Shown here: piece by piece, positions 35,659-44,123 of the stretch
Numbering within the stretch: position 1 is the stretch's first letter
How the letters are laid out: each line of letters opens with the position of its first letter
Assembly (NCBI RefSeq): GCF_029643425.1
Contig: NZ_CP119106.1
Coordinates: 310,001 to 374,000 of the forward strand
Origin: Isoptericola sp. AK164
Lineage (GTDB): Bacteria > Actinomycetota > Actinomycetes > Actinomycetales > Cellulomonadaceae
Reading direction: 5' to 3'
DNA length: 64,000 nucleotides
Notes under the pieces: generated by a model
Seen by the model: the letters and a program-made list of their open reading frames with translations, nothing else
Told to the model about the DNA's origin: nothing
Database searches by the model: none
Made by a program: the position numbers and the translations under genes

Positions 35659-35710
35659 GTGGGCCCTCCCTGGAACGTGGTGCGGTGCCCACTGTAGTCA
35701 GTGCACCGGT

Positions 35711-35738
35711 GTATCCGATACATTTGCGTATCGGATAC
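35711..35738. promoter_or_regulatory. Tandem TetR operators between regulator and MMPL gene
   Basis: GTATC-C-GATAC (35711-35721) and GTATC-G-GATAC (35728-35738) are two 5-1-5 palindromes with centres 17 bp apart; together they form a 12-6-12 inverted repeat (35710-35721/35728-35739). A third half-like GTATCGATCG follows at 35745. GC is far below the surroundings. Typical for two TetR dimers on opposite or adjacent faces. Confidence 0.8.
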
Positions 35739-35784
35739 AGTGGCGTATCGATCGTCCTGTCGTTCCTGCCCTCGGGAGTCCCGC

Positions 35785-38652
35785 GTGTCCTCCGTCCTGT
35801 ACTCGCTCGGCCGCTGGGCCGCCGGCGCGCGTCGGCTCGTCGTCGTCGCCTGGCTCGGGATCCTCGTCCTCACGGGGGCGGCCGGCGGCCTGCTCTACCA
35901 GGGCTTCGACAACTCGATCACCATCCCGGGCACGGAGGCGCAGGAGGCGCTGGACCAGCTCTCGGCCACGTTCCCCGAGGTCAGCGGGTCCTCGGCGCAG
36001 ATCATCGTCGTGGCGCCGGACGGCGAGACCGTCGAGTCCGACGACGTGCGCGGGCCGGTCGAGGACGCCGCCGAGGAGATCGGCGAGCTCGACGAGGTCC
36101 GGGTCGTCACCACGCCGTACGACGACCAGCTCTCCGCCTCGGTCAGCGACGACGAGCAGGCCACGATCCTGCAGGTGCAGCTCGACGGCGACGCGTTCTC
36201 GATCAGCGACGCCACCAAGGACGCCCTGCACGAGACCACCGACGAGCTGTCCGCCGTGCTCCCGGCCGGCGCGCAGGCCTCCCTGGGCGGGGAGCTGTTC
36301 TCCACCGAGCTGCCGGCGCTGAGCATCGTCGAGGCCGTCGGCCTGGTGATCGCGCTGGTGGTGCTCGTGCTCACCCTCGGCTCCTTCGTCGCCGCCGGGC
36401 TGCCGCTGGTCAACGCCCTGGTCGGCGTGGGCGTGTCGATGCTGCTGCTCCTGGCCACGACGGTGCTCGGCCCGATCAACTCCACCACCCCGATGCTCGG
36501 GCTGATGCTCGGTCTCGCCGTCGGCATCGACTACGCGCTGTTCATCGTCTCCCGCCACCAGGAGCTGCTGCGCGACGGCGTCGACGTGCACGAGTCCGTC
36601 GCGCGCTCGACCGCCACGGCCGGGTCCGCCGTCGTCTTCGCGGGGCTGACCGTGATGATCGCGCTGGTCGGCCTCAGCGTCGCCGGCATCCCGTTCCTGT
36701 CGGTCATGGGTGTCGCCGCGGCCGTCGCCGTCGGGTTCGCCGTCCTGGTCTCCCTCACCCTGCTGCCGGCGCTGCTCGCCATGGCGGGCGACCGGCTCCG
36801 CCCGAAGCCGCGCCGGAAGGCCCGTCGCGGGAAGACGGTCGCCCCGGCCGCCGACGCGACCGGCCACGAGAACCGCTTCTTCGCCGGCTGGGTCGCGGCC
36901 GTGACGAAGAAGCCGATCGTCACCATCGTGCTCGTCGTCGTCGCGCTCGGGGCCCTCGCGTTCCCGGCCACCAACCTGCGCCTGGCGCTGCCCGACGCCG
37001 GCTACCTGCCCGAGGGCAACGAGGCCCGGCAGACGTACGAGCTGGTCGGGGAGAACTTCGGCGACGGGTTCAACGGACCGCTGATCGTCACGGGCACGAT
37101 CATCGAGTCGACCGACCCTCTCGGCCTCATGGACGACCTCGCCACCGAGATCGAGGCGCTGCCCGGCGTCGCCGACGTCCCGATGGCCACGCCCAACCAG
37201 AGCGCGGACACCGGCATCATCCAGGTGGTCCCCGAGGGGGCGCCGGACTCCGAGGCGACCAAGGCGCTCGTCAACGAGATCCGCTCGATGCACGACTACT
37301 GGATCGACGAGTACGGCGTCGACCTGTCCGTCACCGGGTTCACCGCCGTCGGCATCGACGTGTCCGACAAGCTCGGCCAGGCGCTGCTGCCGTTCGGCAT
37401 CGTCGTCGTCGGCCTGTCGCTGCTGCTGCTCATGATGGTGTTCCGGTCCATCTGGGTACCGGTCAAGGCGACCGTCGGGTACCTGCTGAGCGTCGGCGCG
37501 GCGTTCGGCGCGGTCACCCTCGTGTTCGAGAACGGGCTGTTCGCCGACGCGCTGCACGTGACCAAGCTCGGTCCCGTCATCAGCTTCATGCCGATCATCC
37601 TCATGGGCGTGCTCTTCGGCCTGGCGATGGACTACGAGGTGTTCCTCGTGTCCCGGATCCGCGAGGACTTCGTCCACAACGGACGTCGCGCCCGCCGTGC
37701 CGTGCACACCGGCTTCCAGGGGGCCGCCAAGGTGGTCACCGCGGCCGCCGTCATCATGTTCAGCGTCTTCGTGGCGTTCGTCCCCGAAGGCGACATGTCC
37801 CTCAAACCGATCGCGCTCGGTCTGGCGGTCGGCGTCGCCGTCGACGCGTTCGTGGTGCGGATGGTCCTGGTCCCCGCCGTGCTCGCCCTCCTGGGCGACC
37901 GGGCCTGGTGGATCCCGCGCTGGCTCGACCGCGCCCTGCCGACGTTCGACGTCGAGGGCGAGGGCATCGCCCGCGAGCTGCGCCTCGCCGACTGGCCCGG
38001 GCCGCGGCCCGACGGCCGCGAGGACGCCGTCGCCGCGCACGAGGTCACCGTCGCCGGGCCGCACGCCCGCCCCGGCGACGCGCCGCTCGTCGGCCCGGTG
38101 AGCGTCCGGGTCCCCGCGGGCGGGGCGCTCGCCGTGCACGGTGACGCCACCGCGGCCGTCAACGCCCTGCTGCTGGCCGTCGCCGGCCGCATCCACCCGG
38201 ACGACGGCGTGGTCAAGACCGCCGGGTACGTCCTGCCCGAACGGGCCCCGGCCGTCCGGTCCCGCGTCGCCGTCGTCGACGCCGCCGCCCCCGACGCGCC
38301 GGCCGCCGGTGCCGTGACGCAGGCCGTGCGCGAGGGCGCGCGCGTCGTCGTCGTCGACCGGACCGACGTCGTCGCCGACCGTGCCGACCGCGAGGCGCTC
38401 GCCCACGCGCTGTCGGCCGCCGCCGGCACCGGGACGACGCTGCTCGTCGGGTCCACCGGGGTCGCCGCGACCGACCTGCTGCCGACCGGGACGCCCGTCC
38501 TCGACGTCGGTTCCGGCTGGGGCTCCCCCGGCACGTTGCACGGCGGGGAGACTCCGCCACCGCCGCCGGCCGAGGAGCACGGCGCGGACGACGAGCACGC
38601 CGGGCACCCCGAGCACGACCAGAACTCCACCACCCAGGAGGTGCGGGCATGA
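35785..38652 (+). CDS. MMPL/RND-type exporter fused to a degenerate ABC-ATPase-like domain
   Basis: The 955-residue protein has the 2 x 6-helix MMPL body (residues 1-720) with GLMLGLAVGIDYALFIVSRHQELL and the matching GVLFGLAMDYEVFLVSRIREDF, i.e. the proton-relay Asp-Tyr pairs (GIDYALF, AMDYEVF). These proteins export lipids or drugs using the proton gradient. From about residue 749 onwards is an unusual C-terminal domain laid out like an ABC ATPase: G786 to N793 takes the place of the Walker A loop but lacks the Gly-Lys-Ser/Thr, then LLLAVAGRIHPDDGVV and a YVLPE strand, and VVVVDRTD at the Walker B position. No LSGGQ is seen. The end is Pro/His/Glu-rich. Start GTG 35785 has CGGGAG 7 bases ahead. 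Next gene overlaps by 4. Confidence 0.9.
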   Translation: MSSVLYSLGRWAAGARRLVVVAWLGILVLTGAAGGLLYQGFDNSITIPGTEAQEALDQLSATFPEVSGSSAQIIVVAPDGETVESDDVRGPVEDAAEEIGELDEVRVVTTPYDDQLSASVSDDEQATILQVQLDGDAFSISDATKDALHETTDELSAVLPAGAQASLGGELFSTELPALSIVEAVGLVIALVVLVLTLGSFVAAGLPLVNALVGVGVSMLLLLATTVLGPINSTTPMLGLMLGLAVGIDYALFIVSRHQELLRDGVDVHESVARSTATAGSAVVFAGLTVMIALVGLSVAGIPFLSVMGVAAAVAVGFAVLVSLTLLPALLAMAGDRLRPKPRRKARRGKTVAPAADATGHENRFFAGWVAAVTKKPIVTIVLVVVALGALAFPATNLRLALPDAGYLPEGNEARQTYELVGENFGDGFNGPLIVTGTIIESTDPLGLMDDLATEIEALPGVADVPMATPNQSADTGIIQVVPEGAPDSEATKALVNEIRSMHDYWIDEYGVDLSVTGFTAVGIDVSDKLGQALLPFGIVVVGLSLLLLMMVFRSIWVPVKATVGYLLSVGAAFGAVTLVFENGLFADALHVTKLGPVISFMPIILMGVLFGLAMDYEVFLVSRIREDFVHNGRRARRAVHTGFQGAAKVVTAAAVIMFSVFVAFVPEGDMSLKPIALGLAVGVAVDAFVVRMVLVPAVLALLGDRAWWIPRWLDRALPTFDVEGEGIARELRLADWPGPRPDGREDAVAAHEVTVAGPHARPGDAPLVGPVSVRVPAGGALAVHGDATAAVNALLLAVAGRIHPDDGVVKTAGYVLPERAPAVRSRVAVVDAAAPDAPAAGAVTQAVREGARVVVVDRTDVVADRADREALAHALSAAAGTGTTLLVGSTGVAATDLLPTGTPVLDVGSGWGSPGTLHGGETPPPPPAEEHGADDEHAGHPEHDQNSTTQEVRA

Positions 38653-41258
38653 ACCGCGTCAGGCAGAACCCGTGGGCGGTCGCAGCGGTCGCCCTCCTCC
38701 CCGTCCTCGTGCTGGGCATCCTGCTGGCGTCCCTGTGGAACCCGGTCGACCGCCTCGACACTGTCCCCGCCGCGATCGTCAACGACGACGAACCCGTCGA
38801 GATGGACGGCCAGACCGTCCCGCTCGGCCGCCAGCTCGCCGCCGGGCTGGTCGGCGGTGCCGAGGACTCGGACGTGAACTACGACTGGACCATCACCGAC
38901 ACCGAGCAGGCGGCCGAGGGGCTCGACGACGGCACCTTCGCCGCCGTGGTGACGATCCCCGAGGACTTCTCGGCCGCCGCGACGTCGTTCGGGTCCGAGG
39001 ACCCGACCGAGGCACGCCAGGCGACGATCGACGTGTCCACGCCCGCCGGCGGCCGCGTGGTCGACGACGCGCTGGCCCGCATCGTCGCCACCACGGCCAC
39101 GACGGTGCTCGGGTCCTCCCTGACCGAGACGTACGTGGACAACGTGCTGATCGGCTTCAACGACCTCTCCGACGGGATCGGGGAGGCCGCCGACGGGGCG
39201 AACCAGCTCGCCGACGGTGTCGACGAGACCGCCTCCGGGGCCGACGACCTGGCCGACGGCGCCCGGCAGTACGCCGACGGTGTCGGCCAGTTCGCCTCCG
39301 GTGTGGGCGAGGCCGCGGACGGTGGCTACGCGCTGGCCGACGGCGCGAGCCAGTTCGCCTCCGGTGTCGGTCAGGCGGCCGACGGCGGTTATGCGCTGGC
39401 CGACGGCGCGGACCAGTTCGCCTCCGGTGTCGGTCAGGCGGCCGACGGCGGTTATGCGCTGGCCGACGGCGCGCAGCAGTACGCCGCCGGTGTCGGCCAG
39501 GCCGCCTCCGGGGCGGACGAGCTCGCGACCGGCGCCGACCAGTACGCGGCCGGCGTCGGGTCGGCGGCGACGGGTGCCGAGGAGCTGGCCGCCGGTGCCG
39601 GGCAGGTCGCCGACGGTGTCGACGGCATCACCGGAGGCATCGTGGAGAGCGCCGACGGGGCCGACGACCTGGCCGCCGGCGGCTACGAGGTGGCCGACGG
39701 CGCGGACCAGGTGGCCACCGGGGTGCGCCAGCTCGCCGACCAGGCCGGCCAGATCGACGAGCAGGTGCCCACCGAGGACCAGATCCAGGCCGGGCTCGAC
39801 GAGATCTCCGCCGGCTACGAGGCCAACGCCGCCGAGATCGCCGCCGCCCTGGACGACGCCGAGGCGGCCCTGGGCTGCGCGACGACGCCGGAGAGCGACG
39901 CCTGCCAGCAGCTCGAGACGATCCGGACCGTCCTGGCCAGCCTGGACAGCGGGGTCACGGGCGAGTTCGACGAGCTCGCCGACCAGCTGCTCGGTGCCCG
40001 CGGGCAGCTCACCGACCTCGCCGAGGGGACCGACCAGCTCGCCACGGGGGCCGAGGGTGTCGCGACCGGTTCCCGCGGGATCGCCGACGGGACGGCCGAG
40101 CTCGGCGACGGGCTGCGGGACCTGGCCGACGGCAACCGACAGGTCGCCGACGGTGCCGACGGCGTGGCTGCCGGCGCCTCCGAGCTCGCCGCCGGGGTGA
40201 ACCAGCTCGACTCCGGGGCCCAGCAGCTCGCGGGCGGCGTGGACGACCTGGCCGACGGCGTCGGGCAGCTCGACGCGGGCGCCCAGGAGCTGGCGACCGG
40301 GGTGACCGGGTTCGCCTCGGGCGTGGGGCAGCTGGACTCCGGTGCGCAGGAGCTGGCGACCGGCGTCAGCGGGTTCGCCTCGGGTGTGGGTCAGCTGGAC
40401 TCCGGTGCGCAGGAGCTGGCGACCGGCGTCAGCGGGTTCGCCTCCGGTGTGGGGCAGCTCGACTCCGGTGCGCAGCAGCTCGTGACCGGTGCCGACGGCG
40501 TGGCCGACGGCTCGGGGCAGCTCGCGGACGGCGTCGACCAGCTCGCCGACGGCGCCGACGAGCTCGCCGTCGGGCTGGACGAGGCCGCCGCGGGGATCCC
40601 GACCTACTCCGAGGACGAGCGGGAGAACCTCTCGGGCGTCGTCGCGAACCCGGTCTCGGCACCGGGGGTCGACGACCTGTCCACCGGTGCCACGGGACCG
40701 CTGTTCGCCGTCGTGGCCCTCTGGCTCGGGGCCCTCGGGCTGCTGACCGTGTACCCGCCGGTGGCAGCGCACGCGCTCGGCTCGACGCGGTCCTCGGTGC
40801 GGCTCACCCTCGAGGCTCTCGCCCTCCCGGCCGCGATCGGCGCCGGCACGGGTGCTCTCGTGGGCGGGATCCTCGCCGCGGTCGAGGGGGCGTCGCTCCT
40901 GGGCTGGGTCGGCGCGATCGCCATCGGCGTCCTGGTCTCGGTGTGCTTCGTCGCGGCGCACCTCGGCTTCCTCGGCTGGCTCGGCCACGTCGGGCGCGGC
41001 ATCAGCCTGCTGATGGCGGTGCTGCTCATCGGCACCGGCGTCGTGGCCACCGTGCCGGACGCCCTGGTCTCGCTGGTGGAGTTCCTGCCCACCGGTGCCG
41101 GTCGGGACGCCTTCGCCGCGGTGCTGCTGCCCGCGGTGGGCGGACTGGGGCTGGCCCTGACCGCCCTGGTGCTGGGGACCGGCGTCGGGCTCGTGCTCGG
41201 GATCGCCGCCGCGGCACGCGCGCGGCGTACGCGGGTGGCGGCGCTGCTGCCCGCGTAG
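38649..41258 (+). CDS. YhgE/Pip-family membrane protein with long repeat-rich extracytoplasmic domain
   Basis: The 869-residue protein has one N-terminal helix (about 10-30), a large exported region, and about five C-terminal helices (about 685-860), the YhgE/Pip or EsaA-like topology. The exported region carries many units such as QLADGVD, QFASGVGQAADG and QLDSGAQELATGVSG, expected to form long coiled coil. Two blocks are DNA-level 63-bp repeats (see repeats). It starts inside the MMPL stop (ATGA), so the products are probably partners in an envelope complex under TetR control. Pip-type proteins act as phage receptors or in type VII-like export; function here is unknown. Confidence 0.88.
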   Translation: MNRVRQNPWAVAAVALLPVLVLGILLASLWNPVDRLDTVPAAIVNDDEPVEMDGQTVPLGRQLAAGLVGGAEDSDVNYDWTITDTEQAAEGLDDGTFAAVVTIPEDFSAAATSFGSEDPTEARQATIDVSTPAGGRVVDDALARIVATTATTVLGSSLTETYVDNVLIGFNDLSDGIGEAADGANQLADGVDETASGADDLADGARQYADGVGQFASGVGEAADGGYALADGASQFASGVGQAADGGYALADGADQFASGVGQAADGGYALADGAQQYAAGVGQAASGADELATGADQYAAGVGSAATGAEELAAGAGQVADGVDGITGGIVESADGADDLAAGGYEVADGADQVATGVRQLADQAGQIDEQVPTEDQIQAGLDEISAGYEANAAEIAAALDDAEAALGCATTPESDACQQLETIRTVLASLDSGVTGEFDELADQLLGARGQLTDLAEGTDQLATGAEGVATGSRGIADGTAELGDGLRDLADGNRQVADGADGVAAGASELAAGVNQLDSGAQQLAGGVDDLADGVGQLDAGAQELATGVTGFASGVGQLDSGAQELATGVSGFASGVGQLDSGAQELATGVSGFASGVGQLDSGAQQLVTGADGVADGSGQLADGVDQLADGADELAVGLDEAAAGIPTYSEDERENLSGVVANPVSAPGVDDLSTGATGPLFAVVALWLGALGLLTVYPPVAAHALGSTRSSVRLTLEALALPAAIGAGTGALVGGILAAVEGASLLGWVGAIAIGVLVSVCFVAAHLGFLGWLGHVGRGISLLMAVLLIGTGVVATVPDALVSLVEFLPTGAGRDAFAAVLLPAVGGLGLALTALVLGTGVGLVLGIAAAARARRTRVAALLPA
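39288..39476 (+). repeat. Three 63-bp tandem repeats inside the Pip gene
   Basis: Units start at 39288, 39351 and 39414. The second and third are identical over the first 60 bp. Each codes for 21 residues beginning QFASGVG and ending LADGA plus one variable residue. Recent duplication is likely. Confidence 0.9.
40266..40517 (+). repeat. Four 63-bp tandem repeats inside the Pip gene
   Basis: Units start at 40266, 40329, 40392 and 40455 (CAGCT..). The middle two are almost identical; they encode QLDSGAQELATGVSGFASGVG. A separate amplification from the block at 39288. Confidence 0.88.
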
Positions 41259-41275
41259 CCGTCAGGACGCCTGGC

Positions 41276-41542
41276 TCAGCGCGTGACCCGGGGCAGCGGC
41301 ACCGGGTCACGCGTCCAGGCGACCGTCACGGCGTTGCCCGTGGCCTGCTGCCAGCGGGCGACCAGGGTCGCGTCGGCCTGCCACCGGGCGCTCGGCTCGA
41401 GCAGAGCGACCTCGCGGTAGTCCCTCAGCGCGGCGAGGTCGTGGCTCAGAGCCCAGCGGACAGCGGCGCGCACGTCGGTGACCGTCGGATTCCTCATCAC
41501 CCCCAAGAGAGGGTCCAGGACGGGATCCATGACGTGATTCAC
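41276..41542 (-). CDS. Small hypothetical protein, 88 residues
   Basis: The frame encodes a soluble protein with an Ala/Arg-rich helix (VTDVRAAVRWALSHDLAALRDYREVALLEPSARW) and a C-terminal VAWTRDPVPLPRVTR. I see no known domain. The start could be GTG 41542 (GAGAAAG at 7 bases) or ATG 41497. It is convergent with the Pip gene (18 bp) and divergent from the protease. Codon usage agrees with its neighbours, but it remains hypothetical. Confidence 0.5.
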   Translation of the reverse strand: MNHVMDPVLDPLLGVMRNPTVTDVRAAVRWALSHDLAALRDYREVALLEPSARWQADATLVARWQQATGNAVTVAWTRDPVPLPRVTR

Positions 41543-41622
41543 GACACTTTCTCGGACTTTTCCGTTCCCGCACCCGGCGCGCCCGCCGGACCCCTCGTCG
41601 ACGGGTGGGTGAGACTCGCGGC

Positions 41623-42774
41623 ATGGATCTGACCCAGGCGCGCGAGATCAAGGCCCAGCTCACCGGCTACGCCCGTGACCTGGCGGAACGCTACGAGGTC
41701 GCCGTCGGTCCGCAGTCCGCGGCCACGACGGCCCCCGACCCGGTGCGTGCCCCCACGCTCGCGATCGGCGTGGCCCCCGCCGGACGGTCCGGCGAGTTCG
41801 AGATCGCCGTGCGCTACCGGCTCGGCCTGCCGGCGGCCCGCGCCGTCGTCCGCCGGATCGCCGCCGAGGCGGGGCCGTCGCCCGACGTGCGCCGCACCGG
41901 CCGCATCCGCCGGCTCGGCCCCGGACGGCGGGGGTCCACCCGCGACCCCGGCCTCGACCCGCAGCCGCCGGTCGCCACCGCCCTCGCCGTCGGGGAGACG
42001 GGCCGCGTGCGTCCGCTGCGCCCCGGGGTGTCGCTCGCGCACGTCGACGTCACCGCCGGCACGCTCGGCGCGTTCGTGGTGGCCGACCCGGCGTGCTCGG
42101 CCGGCGGGCACCTGCCCGGCGGCCCGGGCGCCATCTACGCGCTGTCGAACCGCCACGTGCTCGACGGCGTCCCCGGCGACGGGGTGCTCCAGCCCGGGCC
42201 CGCGGACGGCGGGCGCGATCCCGTCGACCGCGTCGGCGCCGTCGCGGCCGTGGTGCCGCTGGCCGCGGGGGAGCGTGCGGCGGTCGACGCCGCCGTCGCC
42301 CTGCTGGACTCCGCGGAGGTGGACCCGACCTACCCGGTAGGTCCCGTGACGACGACGGCGGAGGCGGTGCCCGGCGACGCGGTCGAGAAGATCGGGCGGA
42401 CCACCGGCCACACGCACGGGCGGGTCAGCGCCGTGGAGATGGACGACGTGCTGGTCGGGTACGGGCCCGAGCTCGGCGTCCTGGCGTTCGACGGCCAGAT
42501 CGAGGTGGAGTCGACCGGCACCGGGCCGTTCTCCCGGGGCGGGGACTCCGGGTCGCTCGTGTACCGCCACGACGCCGCCGCCCTGGGGCTGCTGTTCGCC
42601 GGCTCGGAGACCGGAGGGCCCCACGGGACCGGGCTGACGTACGTGAACCCGATCGGCGCCGTCGTCGGTGCCCTGGGTGTGCGCCTGGTCGGAGCGGCCG
42701 GTCAGGACCACACGGGTCAGGACCACACGGGGACGGGCGAGCGGGCCTCGCCGAGCGGGACGAACACGCTGTAG
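41623..42774 (+). CDS. Trypsin-like serine protease, Nal1/S1-like (cytoplasmic type)
   Basis: The 383-residue protein has no signal peptide. The catalytic triad of a chymotrypsin fold can be read: H178 in LSNRHVLDG, D222 in ERAAVDAAVALL and S309 in SRGGDSGSLVY. The region 1-95 is a separate N-terminal domain, helix (LTQAREIKAQL) plus strands (LAIGVAPAG ... FEIAVRY). A small protein at 47122 resembles this domain alone. The GHTHGRVSAV segment lies between Asp and Ser. Plant NAL1 and related bacterial proteins share this triad; targets unknown. Its 3' end overlaps the convergent GntR gene by 58 bp. Confidence 0.82.
   Translation: MDLTQAREIKAQLTGYARDLAERYEVAVGPQSAATTAPDPVRAPTLAIGVAPAGRSGEFEIAVRYRLGLPAARAVVRRIAAEAGPSPDVRRTGRIRRLGPGRRGSTRDPGLDPQPPVATALAVGETGRVRPLRPGVSLAHVDVTAGTLGAFVVADPACSAGGHLPGGPGAIYALSNRHVLDGVPGDGVLQPGPADGGRDPVDRVGAVAAVVPLAAGERAAVDAAVALLDSAEVDPTYPVGPVTTTAEAVPGDAVEKIGRTTGHTHGRVSAVEMDDVLVGYGPELGVLAFDGQIEVESTGTGPFSRGGDSGSLVYRHDAAALGLLFAGSETGGPHGTGLTYVNPIGAVVGALGVRLVGAAGQDHTGQDHTGTGERASPSGTNTL
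42701..42730. repeat. 15-bp perfect tandem duplication in the overlapping 3' ends
   Basis: GTCAGGACCACACGG occurs at 42701-42715 and again at 42716-42730. On the plus strand it codes GQDHT twice in the protease tail; on the minus strand the GntR stop codon lies in the second copy (42717-42719). Confidence 0.9.
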
Positions 42775-43463
42775 CGGTCGCCCCGGTAGGAGAACCGCGA
42801 GTGGATGAGCGGCGTCTGCGCGGCGTACGTGCGCCGCTCGATCCGCATCACGGCGTGCGTGCCCGTCATGCTCAGCAGCCGGCACTCGGTGTCCGTGGCG
42901 TCGGCGGCCGTGATCGTCTCGTCGCCCCCGGTCGGGACGTGGCCGCGGCGCCGCAGCTCGGCGTCGAGGCTCTCCGGCACCCCGTCGTCGAGCAGGTCGG
43001 GCGCGAGACCGGCCGGGATCCAGGCGTCCTCGACCGCCCAGGGCTCACCGTCGGCGGTGCGGACCCGCAGCACCCGGTGCGCGTCGTCGCCGGGCCGCAG
43101 CGCCAGGACGTCCGCCACCGCGGCCGGGCAGGGCCGTGTCGCGGCCTCGAGCACCTGCGAGCCGGGCGTCATGCCGCGGCGCCGCACCTCCTCGCCGAAG
43201 GTCGTCAGGCGCATCTCGAGGTCGGCCGGCGGGGGCGCCACGAACGTGCCGCGGCCCTGCGCCCGCTCCAGCAGCCCGTCGGCGACGAGGGCGTCGATCG
43301 CCTGCCGGACCGTCATGCGCGAGACGTCGAAGCGTTCCCCCAGGGCGCGCTCGGACGGGATCGCGTCGCCCACGGCGAGCTGATCCACGAGCTCGGCCAG
43401 GTAGGCGCGGACCACGCGGTACTTCTGACCGGTGCCGTGCCGGCCGGCGGGGCGCGTCGCCAT
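42717..43463 (-). CDS. GntR/HutC-family regulator (UTRA domain)
   Basis: The 248-residue protein has a GntR winged helix (PSERALGERFDVSRMTVRQAIDALVADGLLERAQGRGTFV, about 37-76) and a UTRA effector domain with the fold segments LRVRTADGEPWAVEDAWIP and RIERRTYAAQTPLIHSRF. HutC-type regulators of PTS and aminosugar genes (NagR, DasR) have this build and bind sugar phosphates. It lies 71 bp downstream of crr on the same strand, so it probably controls that transcript and perhaps the divergent ptsI. No DasR-type operator was seen in the gap. Confidence 0.9.
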   Translation of the reverse strand: MATRPAGRHGTGQKYRVVRAYLAELVDQLAVGDAIPSERALGERFDVSRMTVRQAIDALVADGLLERAQGRGTFVAPPPADLEMRLTTFGEEVRRRGMTPGSQVLEAATRPCPAAVADVLALRPGDDAHRVLRVRTADGEPWAVEDAWIPAGLAPDLLDDGVPESLDAELRRRGHVPTGGDETITAADATDTECRLLSMTGTHAVMRIERRTYAAQTPLIHSRFSYRGDRYSVFVPLGEARSPVPVWS

Positions 43464-43534
43464 CGTCGAGTCGTGTCCTCCCTGACACCGCCGGACCTCG
43501 GACGGGTCGTCCGCCACAGTCTGCCACCGACCGC

Positions 43535-43984
43535 TCACGGCACGGCGAGCAGGGGGTCCCCGGGCTCGACCGCCGCACCGGGCGCGGCGCGCAGCTCCAC
43601 CTGCTCCGGGGACGCCTCCAGCAGCACCACCGGGCAGACTGCCGAACGTCCGCCGGCACGCACCTCCGCCGGGTCCCACTCGACCAGGAGCTGACCCGTG
43701 ACCACCGCGTCGCCCTCGGCGACGTGGACGGTGAACCCCGCCCCGCCGAGCTGGACGGTGTCGATCCCCAGGTGCACCAGCACCGCCGGACCGGACGGCG
43801 GCTGCACCACGAAGGCGTGCGGGTGCAGCTTGACCACCCGCCCGTCGACCGGTGCCAGGACCTGCGACCCCGCGGGCTCGACGGCGGTGCCGGGGCCGAC
43901 CAGGCCGGCGGAGAAGACCGGGTCCGGGACCTCGCCGACCTCGACGACGGTCCCGGCGACGGGCGAGCTGACGAGCAGGGTCAT
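43535..43984 (-). CDS. crr: PTS glucose-type EIIA component (EIIA-Glc/Crr)
   Basis: The 149-residue protein is a stand-alone EIIA-Glc with the two active-site His: H56 in LHPHAF and H71 (phosphorylated) in VLVHLGIDTVQL. It receives phosphate from HPr. AGGAGG lies 4 bases before ATG 43984. It is divergent from ptsI. No EIIB or EIIC gene is in the window, so it serves permeases encoded elsewhere or has a regulatory role. Confidence 0.93.
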   Translation of the reverse strand: MTLLVSSPVAGTVVEVGEVPDPVFSAGLVGPGTAVEPAGSQVLAPVDGRVVKLHPHAFVVQPPSGPAVLVHLGIDTVQLGGAGFTVHVAEGDAVVTGQLLVEWDPAEVRAGGRSAVCPVVLLEASPEQVELRAAPGAAVEPGDPLLAVP

Positions 43985-44123
43985 CGGTCCTCCTGGGATT
44001 CGGGGGGCGGCGCAGCGCCGGGTCCTTGACACAGGGTGCCGCATCCGACAGCGTGCGAGACACACGACGGCTCGGTGACGCGCGGGTGCGGGACCGGTGG
44101 GGCGGACGGAGGCCACGGAAGCG

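Noticed and set aside
39288-40517. CRISPR-like repeats
   Set aside because: The repeats are head-to-tail, in frame within a gene and have no unique spacers; they encode coiled-coil units.
37632-40988. Very long open frame on the minus strand opposite the MMPL and Pip genes
   Set aside because: It is the antisense shadow of GC-rich codons; its translation is low-complexity Gly/Arg/Val with no domain, while the plus strand encodes well-known families.
43985-44123. DasR-type operator for the GntR regulator
   Set aside because: No ACTGGTCTAGACCACT-like palindrome is visible in the crr-ptsI gap; the binding site of the regulator remains unknown.
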